A stretch of 64,000 nt of DNA from Epinephelus fuscoguttatus (lineage: Eukaryota > Chordata > Actinopteri > Perciformes > Serranidae). Both the position numbers and the translations under genes were made by a program. Every line of letters starts with the position of its first letter. Positions within the stretch are counted from its first letter, which is position 1. Below the pieces are notes generated by a model, which worked only from the letters and a program-made list of their open reading frames with translations, ran no database searches and was not told where the DNA came from. This document shows, piece by piece, positions 1-11,783 of this stretch. The DNA is taken from NCBI RefSeq assembly GCF_011397635.1, contig NC_064753.1:38173822-38237821 (forward strand). Direction: 5' to 3'.

Positions 1-620
1 GTCCTTTAAACTGCTGCTTTTATGTTTAAAAGTCATGACTGCTTGCTGGGCTTGCAGATGTACTCAGCCTGAATATGTTACATACTAGCTGTAAGGATGA
101 ATACATATATAGTTTTTTGTTAGTTTTCAATTTTTTTAGTTTATGTAGAATAAGTGTTTAACTTCGTAATAGATTGCTACTATTTTACTCAGTAAAGAAG
201 AGAAAAGAAATGGAAAGAATAGAAATGAAAATCATGACAGAGATGAGTTTGCATTTTATAGCAAATAGCATCATATTTAATTTAATGTGAGTTTTCCTAA
301 CTCATTTGGTGCCCTATGCAAGCTTACCATGTCTCCCTACCCCCCAGATTTATTACAAATGTGAAAACGGGCTAATAAGAAATCAACACAAATAAACAAC
401 TTAGCTAAAAAAAATTATAAATAACCAATAATAAAGTGCTAATTGGCAAATTTCTTCTTCTTCTTCCTCCTCCTTTTTCCTTTCCTCCTCTTCCTCCTTC
501 ACCATACCCAACAATTCTGTTGCATGTTCTGAGTGTGATCATCACTCACTAATAAAAACATTAAGGTGAACCGCGTTGCCATGACGACCACACCCCAAAC
601 CTCAGCATGCTCTATATTCT

Positions 621-652
<32 letters not shown>

Positions 653-2534
653 CTAAATGCACTTTTTTGGGGGGTGGGGTCAGGATGGGGGCTTTTGGTG
701 CCCCACAGCCTCTGGGTGGCCCCCTAGGACACTGCTTATGTCACCTAAAGGAAGATATGCCATCATTTTTAAGACTTACATAATCTCAGCAAGACAAAAG
801 TAGGCCAACTAAATACATCCCTTTAATCAATAAGTTACTATTTTGAGCCACAGGGCATTAACCAAAGTATTTTCATTTTGCAAAACTATACTTTTATTAC
901 ACCTTTAATACTGTATTTAAGACAGAAATGTTGTTCTTAAATGGCTGAATGGTTTATAAGAAATTATGTAGCCCATTGCTGTAGTTAAATCACCCACCAT
1001 ACATCATTTAAAGCTGTGACAGGGACCACTCCTCAAAGCTACTCTCAATTTTCATACTCAGTACTGTGGCAAAAGATCTTAACCTTACATATTTTGAATA
1101 TATAGTATTTCTGGTGTTTTAAATTGTGTTGGTTTCACTTTTACTTGAGTTTTACCCAGCACTGCACCTTTAAGAAATGACCTAGGAAAAGACTACAATA
1201 GACAAGACCTCCATCTTCTCAATGCAGAATTTTGTCCCTCTGTCCACATAGAAGGAACATTCTGTGAAAACATACGAGACAGTGAGACAGAGGAAGTTGC
1301 AAAAACCAAAAAGGGAGTATATATGCAGATCATTGTTGGTGGTGTTTCAGTTATGTAATCTATAGGAAGACAGGGCCTCTTTTTTACCACTGAGACCTTA
1401 ACAGCCACATGTTAATTATAGGTCAACTTTGCATTGTGTGCATGGTGCAGATGACCTGTCAGTACATCCCCCCCTTTATTCATTTTCCATTTTAACCTCA
1501 GTGCATTCAACAGTGTTATCAGCTGCTCACCTAACCACAATGCAATGTACACATAACATACAATGATAAGGCTGCCAGTGCTGTCACAGAGAACAGATCA
1601 TAAGCCCAGTGTCTGAATCAGAGAGACAAAAGACAAAGGATAACATCTCTTGACTCACTCACATTGCTGTGGTGTTTATTTCACCAGCCTGTTGCTGACC
1701 TCTCTCTGTTTTGTTTAGAAACTTCCCAACCAACTCCATGACACAGTTTCCTGAGGTTGCACCAAAATATTACTTATGTTGGGGTTTGCACCCTCGAGAA
1801 CCTCAGCTATGAAGAGGAAGTCGCCAAGTCAAGTGGAATTCAGTTTGTAAGATTTCTATTCATAGTTTGACGTTCATTCTGCCAATTTGGAGGAGATTTT
1901 CTTGGATTTATTCAAGTTCAGAACAATATAAAAACTTCCATATTCATGGACTGAATCCAGTAAATGTTTTGAGGGGGGCCAAGCTGAGATTAATAATTAA
2001 ATCAAAATAAAACGGTTAATATCATCTTGGTTCAGAGGCCAGATGGTCATTTTCCACCATTTTCCGCCTTCTCATTTGACTTATATGTGATACAGTGACA
2101 GTTCTGTCACCTTCTACACGTGACTGAGAGATACTTGGAAATGGAAGCGTGACACCTCAGGCCCGATTGTGTTTTCCATGCAATTACTACATTTTGGTGA
2201 TAAAGCTCTTTTCTGTGAGACCTTGTTTTTGTTCACTCCCATGATGCGATTATTAATTTACCACGCATGCAGCTTTACATTTGCAGCCATGGGCAGATTA
2301 TAAGAGAGAGAGAAAGGGGCAACTGGGCCAGATATGCAAAAGGCCCCACCACCTGTCCTACACAGACACACAGATTTTGGATGCTTTGTGTCTTCTTGGA
2401 GTTGTTTTGCCCATTTTTGTAGTTATATTGTATCTCTTTGCAGTTCATTTGCATCTTTTTTTTTTTTTACCGTTCTTTGATATCTTTTTTCCTGGTCGGT
2501 GTTAGTTTGAGCAACATTTTACAGGTGTGACCCT
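1..2534. other. Intergenic, no gene seen
   Basis: No open frame here resembles a known protein and no exon-like stretch with good splice sites was found. There is a long interrupted poly-T run near 620-651. It is followed by a G-rich stretch near 667-725 that resembles the edge of a dispersed fish repeat, but no terminal repeat pair was found. The flanking text is A/T-rich and looks like ordinary degraded intergenic DNA. Confidence 0.6.
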
Positions 2535-3062
2535 TCTATGTGGAGTTTGCATGTTTTCCCGGGGTACTCCTGCTTCCTCCCACAGTCCAAAGACATGCAG
2601 GTCAGGTTAACTGATGACTATAGATTGCTCATAAGTGTGAATATACTTTGTAAATGGTTGTCTGTCTCTATATGTAGTAGACTTGCATGGACTTGCACTT
2701 GTATATCACTTTCCTAGTTGTTTGACCGCTCAAAGCACTTTCACACTACTTGTCACATTTACCCATTAACGTACATTAAATGTATACACTGGTGGCCAAG
2801 ACTACCATACAAAGCACTACATTCATACACCAGGACCAATTTGGGGTTTGGTATCTTGCCTGAGGTGCTTAAACGTGCAGACTGGAGGAGCTGGGGATCA
2901 AATTGCCCACCTTTTGCTTGGTGGACAACCTGCTGTACCTCCCGAGCCACAGCCGCCCAGTCACCCCTGTGACTGTCTGGCAACTTGTTTAGGGTGTACC
3001 CTGCCTCTCGCTCACAACAGCACCCCATGACCTTGAATAGGATAAGCAATTAATGAATGAAT
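2535..3062 (+). repeat. Old interspersed repeat with ATGA tail, split by a SINE
   Basis: The left part (about 2535-2685) and right part (about 2968-3062) match two halves of a repeat common in fish genomes. The right part has a degenerate ATGA-type tail. A second copy of the same right half lies at 45738-45888 and shares the GTGTACCC, CCTCT and GGATAAGCA blocks and the ATGAATGA tail. The split is explained by the tRNA-like element between the halves. The tail suggests a LINE or its non-autonomous partner, but the class is uncertain. Confidence 0.6.
2690..2967 (-). repeat. tRNA-like SINE inserted in the older repeat
   Basis: Read on the minus strand, the head (near 2890-2965) looks like a tRNA-derived Pol III promoter. 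An A-box-like TGGCTCGGGAGG is followed about 30 bases later by a decayed B-box-like block (GGTTCGATCC changed to CAATTTGATCC). The body contains the AAAGTGCTTTG motif seen in many fish repeats of this type. It interrupts the surrounding repeat, so it is the younger of the two. It is decayed and probably inactive. Confidence 0.55.
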
Positions 3063-3649
3063 ACCCCTGACACTTTGGGCCCTCTGCTCTGTGCCCGGTA
3101 ATCTGCCTGTTTAGTAATCCATTTATGCTTGCAGTTCTATTATCCTCTATTTCAGTTACAGCATGCATCATATTGGAGGTGTCCTTTAAGTTTGAACCAA
3201 GCAGTGTTGTTTAGCACATTTATAGCTTAGCAGTGTCTGATGGTTCGTACTGAACATCTTGAATATCACAAAAGGAATTTTTGATGTATCACATGGTGGA
3301 AGGAGTACTCCTTTACCTCATGCATTCAGAATGTACTTCAGGAAGTGTATGTTATCAAAGTACATAAACATATCAAAAGTTCTGTCAGTTTTTTTCATGT
3401 TGTATAGTGCTCATGCATCACTGTGGAAGCAGTGTTTCAGTGCTTTAGCTGTCAACCTAAAAAGTATTCTTTCTGAAATATAGTGGAATGTAAAGGTATA
3501 AAACAGTAATAAGATGAGCTTTATGTTCTAAAACTAATGAAATGTCAACATTTTATTTAATATATTTGGCAGTGAAATGATCACATCTCATCACAGGCTT
3601 TTATTTGGTTGCCGTCTTGTGAGATTTGGTGTCATTTAACACGTGTATA

Positions 3650-5278
3650 CAGTACAGGCCAAAAGTTTGGACACACCTTCTCATTCAATGCATTTTCTTT
3701 ATTTTCATGACTATTTACATTGTAGATTCTCACTGAAGGCATCAAAACTATGAATGAACACATGTGGAGTTATGTACTTAACAAAAAAAGGTGAAATAAC
3801 TGAAAACATGTTTTATATTCTAGTTTCTTCAAAATAGCCACCCTTTGCTCTGATTACTGCTTTGCACACTCTTGGCATTCTCTCCATGAGCTTCAAGAGG
3901 TAGTCACCTGAAATGGTTTTCCAACAGTCTTGAAGGAGTTCCCAGAGGTATTTAGCACTTGTTGGCCCCTTTGCCTTCACTCTGCGGTCCAGCTCACCCC
4001 AAACCATCTCGATTGGGTTCAGGTCCGGTGACTGTGGAGGCCAGGTCATCTGCCGCAGCACTCCATCACTCTCCTTCTTGGTCAAATAGCCCTTACACAG
4101 CCTGGACGTGTGTTTGGGGTCATTGTCCTGTTGAAAAATAAATGATCGTCCAACTAAACGCAAACCGGATGGGATGGCATGTCGCTGCAGGATGCTGTGG
4201 TAGCCATGCTGGTTCAGTGTGCCTTCAATTTGGAATAAATCCCCAACAGTGTCACCAGCAAAACACCCCCACACCATCACACCTCCTCCTCCATGCTTCA
4301 CAGTGGGAACCAGGCATGTGGAATCCATCCGTTCACCTTTTCTGCGTCTCACAAAGACACGGCGGTTGGAACCAGAGATCTCAAATTTGGACTCATCAGA
4401 CCAAAGCACAGATTTCCACTGGTCTAATGTCCATTCCTTGTGTTTCTTGGCCCAAACAAATCTCTTCTGCTTGTTGCCTCTCCTTAGCAGTGGTTTCCTA
4501 GCAGCTATTTGACCATGAAGGCCTGATTCGCGCAGTCTCCTCTTAACAGTTGTTCTAGAGATGGGTCTGCTGCTAGAACTCTGTGTGGCATTCATCTGGT
4601 CTCTGATCTGAGCTGCTGTTAACTTGCGATTTCTGAGGCTGGTGACTCGGATGAACTTATCCTCAGAAGCAGAGGTGACTCTTGGTCTTCCTTTCCTGGA
4701 TCGGTCCTCATGTGTGCCAGTTTCGTTGTAGCGCTTGATGGTTTTTGCGACTCCACTTGGGGACACATTTAAAGATTTGCAATTTTCCGGACTGACTGAC
4801 CTTCATTTCTTAAAGTAATGATGGCCACTCGTTTTTCTTTAGTTAGCTGATTGGTTCTTGCCATAATATGAATTTTAACAGTTATCCAATAGGGCTGTCG
4901 GCTGTGTATTAACCTGACTTCTGCACAACACAACTGATGGTCCCAACCCCATTGATAAAGCAAGAAATTCCACTAATTAACCCTGATAAGGCACACCTGT
5001 GAAGTGGAAACCATTTCAGGTGACTACCTCTTGAAGCTCATGGAGAGAATGCCAAGAGTGTGCAAAGCAGTAATCAGAGCAAAGGGTGGCTATTTTGAAG
5101 AAACTAGAATATAAAACATGTTTTCAGTTATTTCACCTTTTTTTTGTTAAGTACATAACTGCACATGTGTTCATTCATAGTTTTGATGCCTTCAGTGAGA
5201 ATCTACAATGTAAATAGTCATGAAAATAAAGAAAATGCATTGAATGAGAAGGTGTGTCCAAACTTTTGGCCTGTACTG
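3650..5278 (-). mobile_element. Tc1/mariner transposon, nearly intact, young
   Basis: The element is 1629 bp, flanked by TA target duplications (3648-3649 and 5279-5280). Its terminal inverted repeats are about 270 bp each (3650-3919 and 5008-5278). By eye they differ by one substitution and one base in an A-run, about 99% identity, which points to a recent insertion. The outer end reads CAGTACAGGCCAAAAG. The transposase gene lies on the minus strand, and its last 35 or so codons fall inside the left repeat. The element is intergenic. Confidence 0.93.
3813..4864 (-). pseudogene. Tc1-family transposase with one frameshift
   Basis: The start codon is at 4864 (protein begins MARTNQLTKEK). The N-terminal helix-turn-helix segment runs in one frame to about codon 30. 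A single missing base near 4770-4775, after VRKIAN, then shifts the frame. From there the frame is open to the stop at 3813 and reads as a full Tc1 transposase. It has a second helix-turn-helix with the GRPR motif, then a DD34E catalytic core: D in WSDES, D in QQDNDPKH, and E in NPIEMVWGEL. The glycine-rich block (HGGGGVMVWG) is also present. Intact length would be about 350 aa. With all three acidic residues kept and one visible break, it was functional recently; as read, it would not make a full protein. Confidence 0.9.
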
Positions 5279-5280
5279 TA

Positions 5281-7127
5281 TGTAGCTATAAAATGACACA
5301 GTCTGCTCCTTTCTTTTTCCATGTAACTTTTTTCCCCCGTGATAAGTTGCATTGACTTCAGTAAGCCTTAAATAAACCTTATTAGTGTTTCCACTCACAC
5401 AAATATTGTGTCACACACTTTCAGTCATGGGTGTGGAGGTCGGAGGATGAATCTGTTTCCTTTTCCAGTTGTTGTGGCTCCATTGTACAGTCTTATTCAT
5501 GTGTGTAATGACTCAATGTTGCATCAACACTTCACATGACACTCGCTCACTGCTAATGCAGCTCTTCAGTCTGTCTGTATGGCCATTTTGTGTAATCTGC
5601 TTATCGTAATAGCCCACATGAACTTAAATTGCCCGTACTGAAATTCAGTGACCGTTCAGCTGTGACTGGTTTTATAAGTGGAGATTTTCTCGCTGTTTTT
5701 CCTGACATGAAGACCTGAGATGCTGAATCAGCTGCAGAGCAAATATTACACTGTCCCACATATGAATGTCTCATAAACCTGAGAGATCCTGCAGGGTCTG
5801 TGAACATACTGCAGTGACTGTACACTCTGTTCTCCTCTGCTTTTTCCCCCCTCAGTGTTTAAACATCACATTTCAGCTCAGATTTTTTGGCATTCACATT
5901 TCCATCATTCTACATTCTTCACATTTAATCTGACTGTCTTTCCATAAAGGCAAAATTTTCTGCATGACTGTAACTTATTCACACTAAACTCGTGAAAATT
6001 GAGGACATATACTGTCCAATTTGGCTGTGTTATACAGTTGGTGGATCATGTCAAATCAAGTTGTTGATTAGGACATAAAACCTCAAGTCACTCTAGGGTG
6101 TTGTGATATAACAGAGTGAGTTAGTACAGTTTAATAGTTACTGCACATTTTGTTCTACTCTCATTGTTGACTTGAAGCATCCAAACATCTGACTGCCATC
6201 TGCTGGCTGTGATGAAAGCTCAGTTTGAGAAGTTAAGGTCATGTACAGTATGTCCTCTCGGCCAGGTCTCCATTTGGATCCAAGGACAGTTGGACTCATG
6301 TGCCTTCATGCTATGTTGTTTATGTCTTTTTTCTGTCCTGAGCTTGAAATCTCATTAGAACATGATCAAAAACTTAGGAAATTCCCTTATAATGTTATCA
6401 GAAGTTAACTTTCAATAACTTTGTGAGGGCATTTCACTTTTCAGTAACATACATGCTTGATGGCAATGACATTTTAAGGAATAATAAAAAGAGAAAGAAA
6501 AAGAAGAGAATATTGTGTGTGTAAAAAATGTTCAGACTTCATTTCAACCTTGCTTTTATTGCGTGTAGCTTTGCCAACATATTGGTTTGGCATGACAATG
6601 ATGTATGTATTATAACGTGTATTTTCATTTAGATTTATAAAAGTGTCCGGATTTGAATGGCATAATGATGTTCACAGTATCAAGATATTTTATTTGATAT
6701 TCTTTAGTTTTGGTTTATGTTCTGTATTTTTCCTTTGTCAGAGTCTGGGTGCTGCTTTCATTCTGATTCAGATTTTAAGACGGAGAGAGCAGCTTTGCAC
6801 ATGCATGGAAAAAACACAGGAATTAAATAATGAAAGTCTCTGAAACCTCTTCCCTCTCTGAGTCACTGCATTAGGAATAGAGGCATTACCAAAGTCTTTT
6901 TTGTCACATGCATTAACAAAGAGCAGCACGTGAGTGTATGACAATAAAGAACAAGAACGTTTTGAAGTGCAGTAAATATCATACAAACATGCATTTAGGA
7001 CTAACGTTACAAAGAGAAAAAACACAAGATAAATGAGAGTAGCGAGGGTATTATATAACATACATTTGGAGGCGTAACTGCTTTTCCATTGAAAGTTTTA
7101 GCAATTAACAGTTTATTTCCCTAGCTG
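5281..7127. other. Intergenic, no gene seen
   Basis: No open frame in this stretch resembles a protein family, and no convincing exon or non-coding RNA was found. Composition is A/T-rich. The stretch ends at the promoter-like region of the zinc-finger gene. Confidence 0.55.
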
Positions 7128-7254
7128 TCCAGTTGGCGGCGGTAATGCGCCTGTATGCTAACTGTGCACCCGCCAACAAGGAAGAAGAAGAATAAGAATA
7201 AGACGAAGACAGCAACAGAACTTTGTAGATGCTTTGAACTTTTCTGCGCGAAAG
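7128..7254 (+). promoter_or_regulatory. Promoter / 5' UTR region of the zinc-finger gene
   Basis: Just upstream of the first coding ATG, the octamer GTTGGCGG (7132-7139) is followed 30 bases later by its exact reverse complement CCGCCAAC (7170-7177). A TAATGCGCC core lies between them. A purine run of GAAGAA units (about 7180-7205) comes next. The octamers resemble E2F/NF-Y-type GC elements. There is no TATA box. The transcription start is probably within this stretch. From memory, similar GGCGGTAATGCGCC and GAAGAAGAA text occurs upstream of other fish genes, so it may be a dispersed promoter element. Confidence 0.45.
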
Positions 7255-10137
7255 ATGAACAAGGATCTACACCTTAAAGTAAGCTAAAACATGAATAAAC
7301 GACAACTATTATGAACTATTTGCAATCATATTAAATCACATAATTTGTGAGCGCTGTGTTATTTAATTTTACAGCCATGTAGTAGACTAATTACCTCAGA
7401 GTAGTCTTACTGTTAGCTAATTGTCTAGCTAGCTTTGTCTCGTATGTAGCAAACTAACTTGTGCTAACGTTAATCATAATAACGTCTGTTAACTTGGTGT
7501 TAAAGCAGAAATTTTACTCCAAACTGAAGAGTAATTTTTGGAGATCCGGAGAAATAACTTTACCCTTCAGAGGTATCAAAGTGAAATACTTTTTACGGCT
7601 AACGTTAAGCATTTTAGAGTTAGCACGGCTAACCGAGCTAACAAATGTCTATTTAAAAATTAAATCCGTGTATTAGTTTGTTTGCACTGACTGTGTTAAT
7701 TAATACTGTTTAAAATAGTAGCTAGCTCATATTGTTCTTTTGCAGACGTTTACATCATCCCAGATTAATATCATAATATGTCAGTGTATTTCTGCGATAA
7801 CGATATTCTTGACTATATGACAAATTAGTAAAAAAAAAAAGTATTATTAATTTAAGAACATACATTTGCAACAAAATAATTGATATAGTTTTATATGTCA
7901 GCCTAACAGAATGTCTTCTAATATTTAGTAAGAACTAAACAGAAATTATTTCTCATTTCTTTAGTTTGTAAACAACAACAGTAACTCAGAGTGATATTCA
8001 GATTCTGTATACAATATTAATAGGTAAAAAAAAAAAAAAAAAAAGACCTCAAATTACACATTTAAACAGCTCCCAAATACTAGAAATGTACCCTGGGATC
8101 TATATATATAAATCAACAGGTGGTTTCTTTCTTTTAGTAAAATCCTACATGATTGAGTTGAGTTGTTTTTTCCACTTGGACCTTTATGCTCTGCCATTTC
8201 TCCTCTAATCATCACGCTATAACCTGTGACAGGCTGTTATGCTGCTATGTCATGTTAGTTGATCTTGAAGAAGGCCCAAAGGATGAAACGCCATCAAAAT
8301 AAAAAAAAAAAGAAAATGCATATGGAGCCAGAGTGTGCAACACTTGATTCCTGCAATTAAGTCTATTGCCAGTAATCAGCACCCCAATATAATTCTTGGT
8401 GTGCGTTACTTTTATATTTAAAAAAAAAAAAGGCTGTGATGCTACCATAACTATTGCACCTTCACATATATGTAGTTTTTTTCATGTAGGTTTACATCAC
8501 CAAAGGTTGATGACAAAATCACCTGAGACACCGACTCCAATGTGTGCGTGGTGAGAGAGGAGAGGGGGAGATGCTGTGTTGTTGCCGAGGGAGCTGCTTT
8601 GAGCAGTAACTCGCTGAAAGAGTCTGAGAAGTCCGGGGCTGTTCATAAAACACTCAGGACTCCACAGTTTATTCCACACTACTGAAACTGCTCCTTGTTT
8701 TGAAACCACCGCAGAGTCAGTAATACATTCACTTTCAGCCGTGCTGGTTGTTGCCGTGGGTAACAGTATGACGTCTATATGCCAACAAGTCTAACTATCA
8801 TGAGTATCACGATATGAGTTTTTCATATCATATCAACAATATACTGCTATTATCGTGAACTAGATGATATGGCACACTCCTAGTTTCCAGTTTAAATCAC
8901 TTGCATTTTAACTGTGCTGTATTTCACTCCTAAGAAAAGCAGTCAACAAGACTTTTATTCGTCATTCCTCATAAGTGGTTAATGGACAGTGGATGCCTCT
9001 GAGGCGGTTTTGTTTCTAATGACTTACTTATCTGTTCCAGGTTCATGTGTCTATCCAGAAAGGATGCTCCCTGCCAGCTCTGCAACGATGCAACAATTGC
9101 TGCTTTCCTGCCAAATATCATTGTCCGTTTTGTTTACCATCCTTTTTCAAACCCACCAAACCCTCCAGAGCTAGGATTCATCTGACCAAGCATCTGAAGA
9201 GAGCCATTACTATTGGAGGTAAAGTTTTTCTATTTTCTATGTCAGCAAAATAATTCATCGCCTGTTCATTCATAATTAGATATGTTATTCATATTTCAGA
9301 GTACACAATCCACAAATGTGCACTGGAGTGCAGAAACCAGCCACATTACCACTGTTTGTACTGCACAGCCACACTGATAAGGACAAGTGATTTCACTCAT
9401 CATCTATCATTCTGCGGCAAGGGGAGAGCTGAAAAATTACCTCAAATAGTACAGACGGCCACGACACAAAGAGTCGAAACTGAAGGAATGATTGCCCCAT
9501 CGCTGACCCCTGGACGGGATGACATCCCTTCATTTGTCATAGTAAGGCTGTTATCATGTATAATGCACTGTTAACACCTTCAGTGATTTGTGTTGTCTTC
9601 TGGTAAAAGTTTCAAAGTAAAATGTTTCAATGCTTCAATTCAGTGGTGTTTAAATGTCAATATAACATATTCAGTGTCTACTAAAATTACATTACTTATG
9701 TATCTTATTTGCCTATAAAACATAATCTTTGAATGTTAGTGTGGATGGACGAAATCTAGGAAAATATCTGTAACCACATTTAGTCAATATTTGAAGTGTT
9801 ATCAGTCACAAACTGCATTATCTTTGAACAGGAGAGCAATGATGACAGTAGCGATGGCAGCGACAGCGACAGTGAAGACATAGCCATCATCTTGGATTCA
9901 GATGACCCAAACAGCCAAGGAGCGAGCAGCAGCAGCAGCAGCCGCCGGTTAGCGACTCCCATCGTCGACTCTTCTAAATGTGACCGAACTGCACAGACAA
10001 ACATTGAGAAACCACAGGACTGTGATGAGTACTACTTCATGAGCCTTGTGAAACTGTTTAAAAAGTTGTCCCCTCAGAAAAAGTCAGAGGTCAGGATGAA
10101 AATTGAGAGGCTCCTCTTTGAAGCTGAGTTTGAGTAG
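7255..10137 (+). CDS. Small zinc-finger protein with SIM-like and BESS-like motifs (unnamed)
   Basis: Four coding exons join in frame: 7255-7278, 9041-9218, 9300-9541 and 9832-10137 (stop TAG), giving about 249 aa. All introns are GT-AG. Residues 25-59 hold a cysteine-rich knuckle followed by C36-x2-C39-x15-H55-x3-H59. Residues 74-106 repeat the pattern with C74, C78, then C86-x2-C89-x12-H102-x3-C106. Residues 149-175 are very acidic and serine-rich around IAIIL (165-169), which looks like a SUMO-interacting motif. Residues 215-247 (YYFMSLVKLFKKLSP and on) resemble a BESS protein-interaction motif. A nuclear DNA- or chromatin-binding role is inferred, not shown. The first exon codes only 8 residues and is the least certain part. 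It resembles, from memory, a multi-copy fish family with paired YHCxxC modules. The gene is tail to tail with hapln3. Confidence 0.7.
8250..8430 (+). repeat. Probable retroelement 3'-end fragment with GAAGAAGGC...GAAACG motif
   Basis: The stretch lies in intron 1 of the zinc-finger gene. It contains TTGAAGAAGGCC followed by GATGAAACGCC, an arrangement seen in many dispersed fish retroelement copies, and A-runs near 8301 and 8419. No open frame is left. The class is uncertain (Penelope-like is one possibility); it is a small fragment. Confidence 0.35.
8497..8884. repeat. Probable hAT-like repeat, right end
   Basis: This is intronic sequence with repeated ATATCGTGATA-type blocks ending in GGCACACTCCTAG near 8871-8884, resembling the edge of a common fish MITE. 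A matching left end could not be fixed, and related-looking text (GATAACGATATTCTTGAC, about 7796-7813) lies further left. The limits are therefore provisional. Confidence 0.35.
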
Positions 10138-10616
10138 GAAAAGGTTTACACACTCACACTGTTACTGCTTATTACATGTTTTATTCAAAGAATTGTAAGG
10201 AGCAGAGTTTTAGTATCTTTACTTTAATATGCCTTTTTTAGGGGGGGGGGCAAACCATGGAATATTTTTGATGATATCTTTGTACTAGCCCTCTACATCT
10301 TAGGGAACATGGTGACTACTCACTCTGTTGAGACAATCCGTTGCCTTCTGGGACCTGTTTCACCAAATTTGCAGCATGCAAGAGGTGATTTGCAACATGA
10401 CTGAATATTTTATTATAAAAAAAAAATGTCACACATATGACCCATACTTTGGCATGCAAAACCTCAGGAGGACTAGCAAATTCACCTGGAGTCTGTTAGC
10501 AACAATCATTTTTGAAATGTCTTGCCCATAAGCAGTGTTCACAAATCACCTTTGTGACAGGGGCCTCTGGTTTATTTGATATACATATAGATTTTATATA
10601 CATGTTAGAAGTGTCT

Positions 10617-11278
10617 TTAAAGTAACTATGCAGTAAAACTTCCCAAGAAACAGCAATATATAGACTCACACAAAAGTAATCCCTCGCAAGCATCACTTTT
10701 TACCCACTGGCAGTGTATGGTGGTGTCTGTATCTGCAGAGAAGCTGCCCTCTGCCTGTATATTCTTATTTTCTTCTTATTTTGGTTTGTTTGGGAAGTTT
10801 CTGGGTGTCAGCGTTTGGGTAGCGGTGTGTAGCTACCAGACATGGTTTGGAATTCTGTAAAGGAGAAGCAGCCAGGTGACACTGCTGTCTTCATCTCCTC
10901 TGCTCTGTGGATGCGAGCTGCACCTCTGTTTGTCTGTTTAATCAAGGGTGAAGTTTAGACGCACACACAGCTGGAATAGCCAAGTGGACAGGATGAAGCA
11001 TGTGCGTCAGGTGAATTCACACACAATGCAGCACCTTTCCAGCAGGGTTGTGCAGAGGTGATGGTGTGTCAATTTGTATTTTAGAATCTGTGAAACAATC
11101 AGAAAATATTTTATTTCTCTGATTCACTGCTTTGTTCTCGTTATGCCTTTCTCTTTCTTCATTCATGATCACTGCTGCTGTCCCAGTCACATTCATACAG
11201 TCTATGGTCTCATTGAGCCGAAATTGAATGATGTGTTTACAAACAGTAAGCGACAAATCCTGCATAGTATGCCTTTAA
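10617..11278. repeat. TTAA-target MITE downstream of the zinc-finger gene
   Basis: The ends are TTAAAG...CTATGCAG (from 10617) and, inverted, CTGCATAGTATGCCTTTAA (to 11278), a decayed terminal inverted repeat bounded by TTAA. The same family ends (TTAAAGGCATACT) occur at 52793. TTAA target sites are typical of piggyBac- and Kolobok-type elements. No transposase frame is present. The copy is old and may lie in the 3' UTR of the zinc-finger gene. Confidence 0.6.
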
Positions 11279-11555
11279 ATGTGACAGTGTGAAGGTTGGA
11301 CTGGACTAAAGGACAACAACTTACACTGGATGAATATTTAGTCCACTCTGCTGCAAACAGGTGCTTTCTGTGATTTGTTATTTCTTTTTATGGAGCATTA
11401 ATCTGTATGAAAACACTTATTATGCTTTAAAGTAGTTACGAACAGAAGAGTTATATTTGAAAATGTTTTGTATAAAAGGGAATAGTTAACACATTTTGTT
11501 AAGACTTAAGACACTGTAACTGACACTGTAAGACAAAAATATGTACTGTATGGTT

Positions 11556-11706
11556 AATAAAGAATAACCAAAACCTACCTCAGACAGATGCATAGCAGAA
11601 GTCCTGAGTATTAATAATACTCGGGCCAGTTTATCCGAATGCACAAACTAAACCAAGCTGCCATTGGTCATGTTATAATATGAATTGTTCCTGTTATGCA
11701 AATAAA
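11556..11706 (+). terminator. Candidate poly(A) signals of the zinc-finger gene
   Basis: Two AATAAA hexamers lie at 11556-11561 and 11701-11706 on the plus strand. They are about 1.4-1.6 kb past the stop codon at 10137, with no plus-strand gene between. Either would put the MITE at 10617-11278 inside the 3' UTR. Confidence 0.4.
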
Positions 11707-11783
11707 GTTCCTGCAAGTTGTGTAAATGTGGGTGTTCAATTTCTATTCGTAGAGACAGAAACATGAATCTTCTGTACAAAGGT

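Noticed and set aside
9780-10004. Minus-strand frame with leucine/serine runs
   Set aside because: It is the complement of the acidic, serine-rich last exon of the zinc-finger gene.
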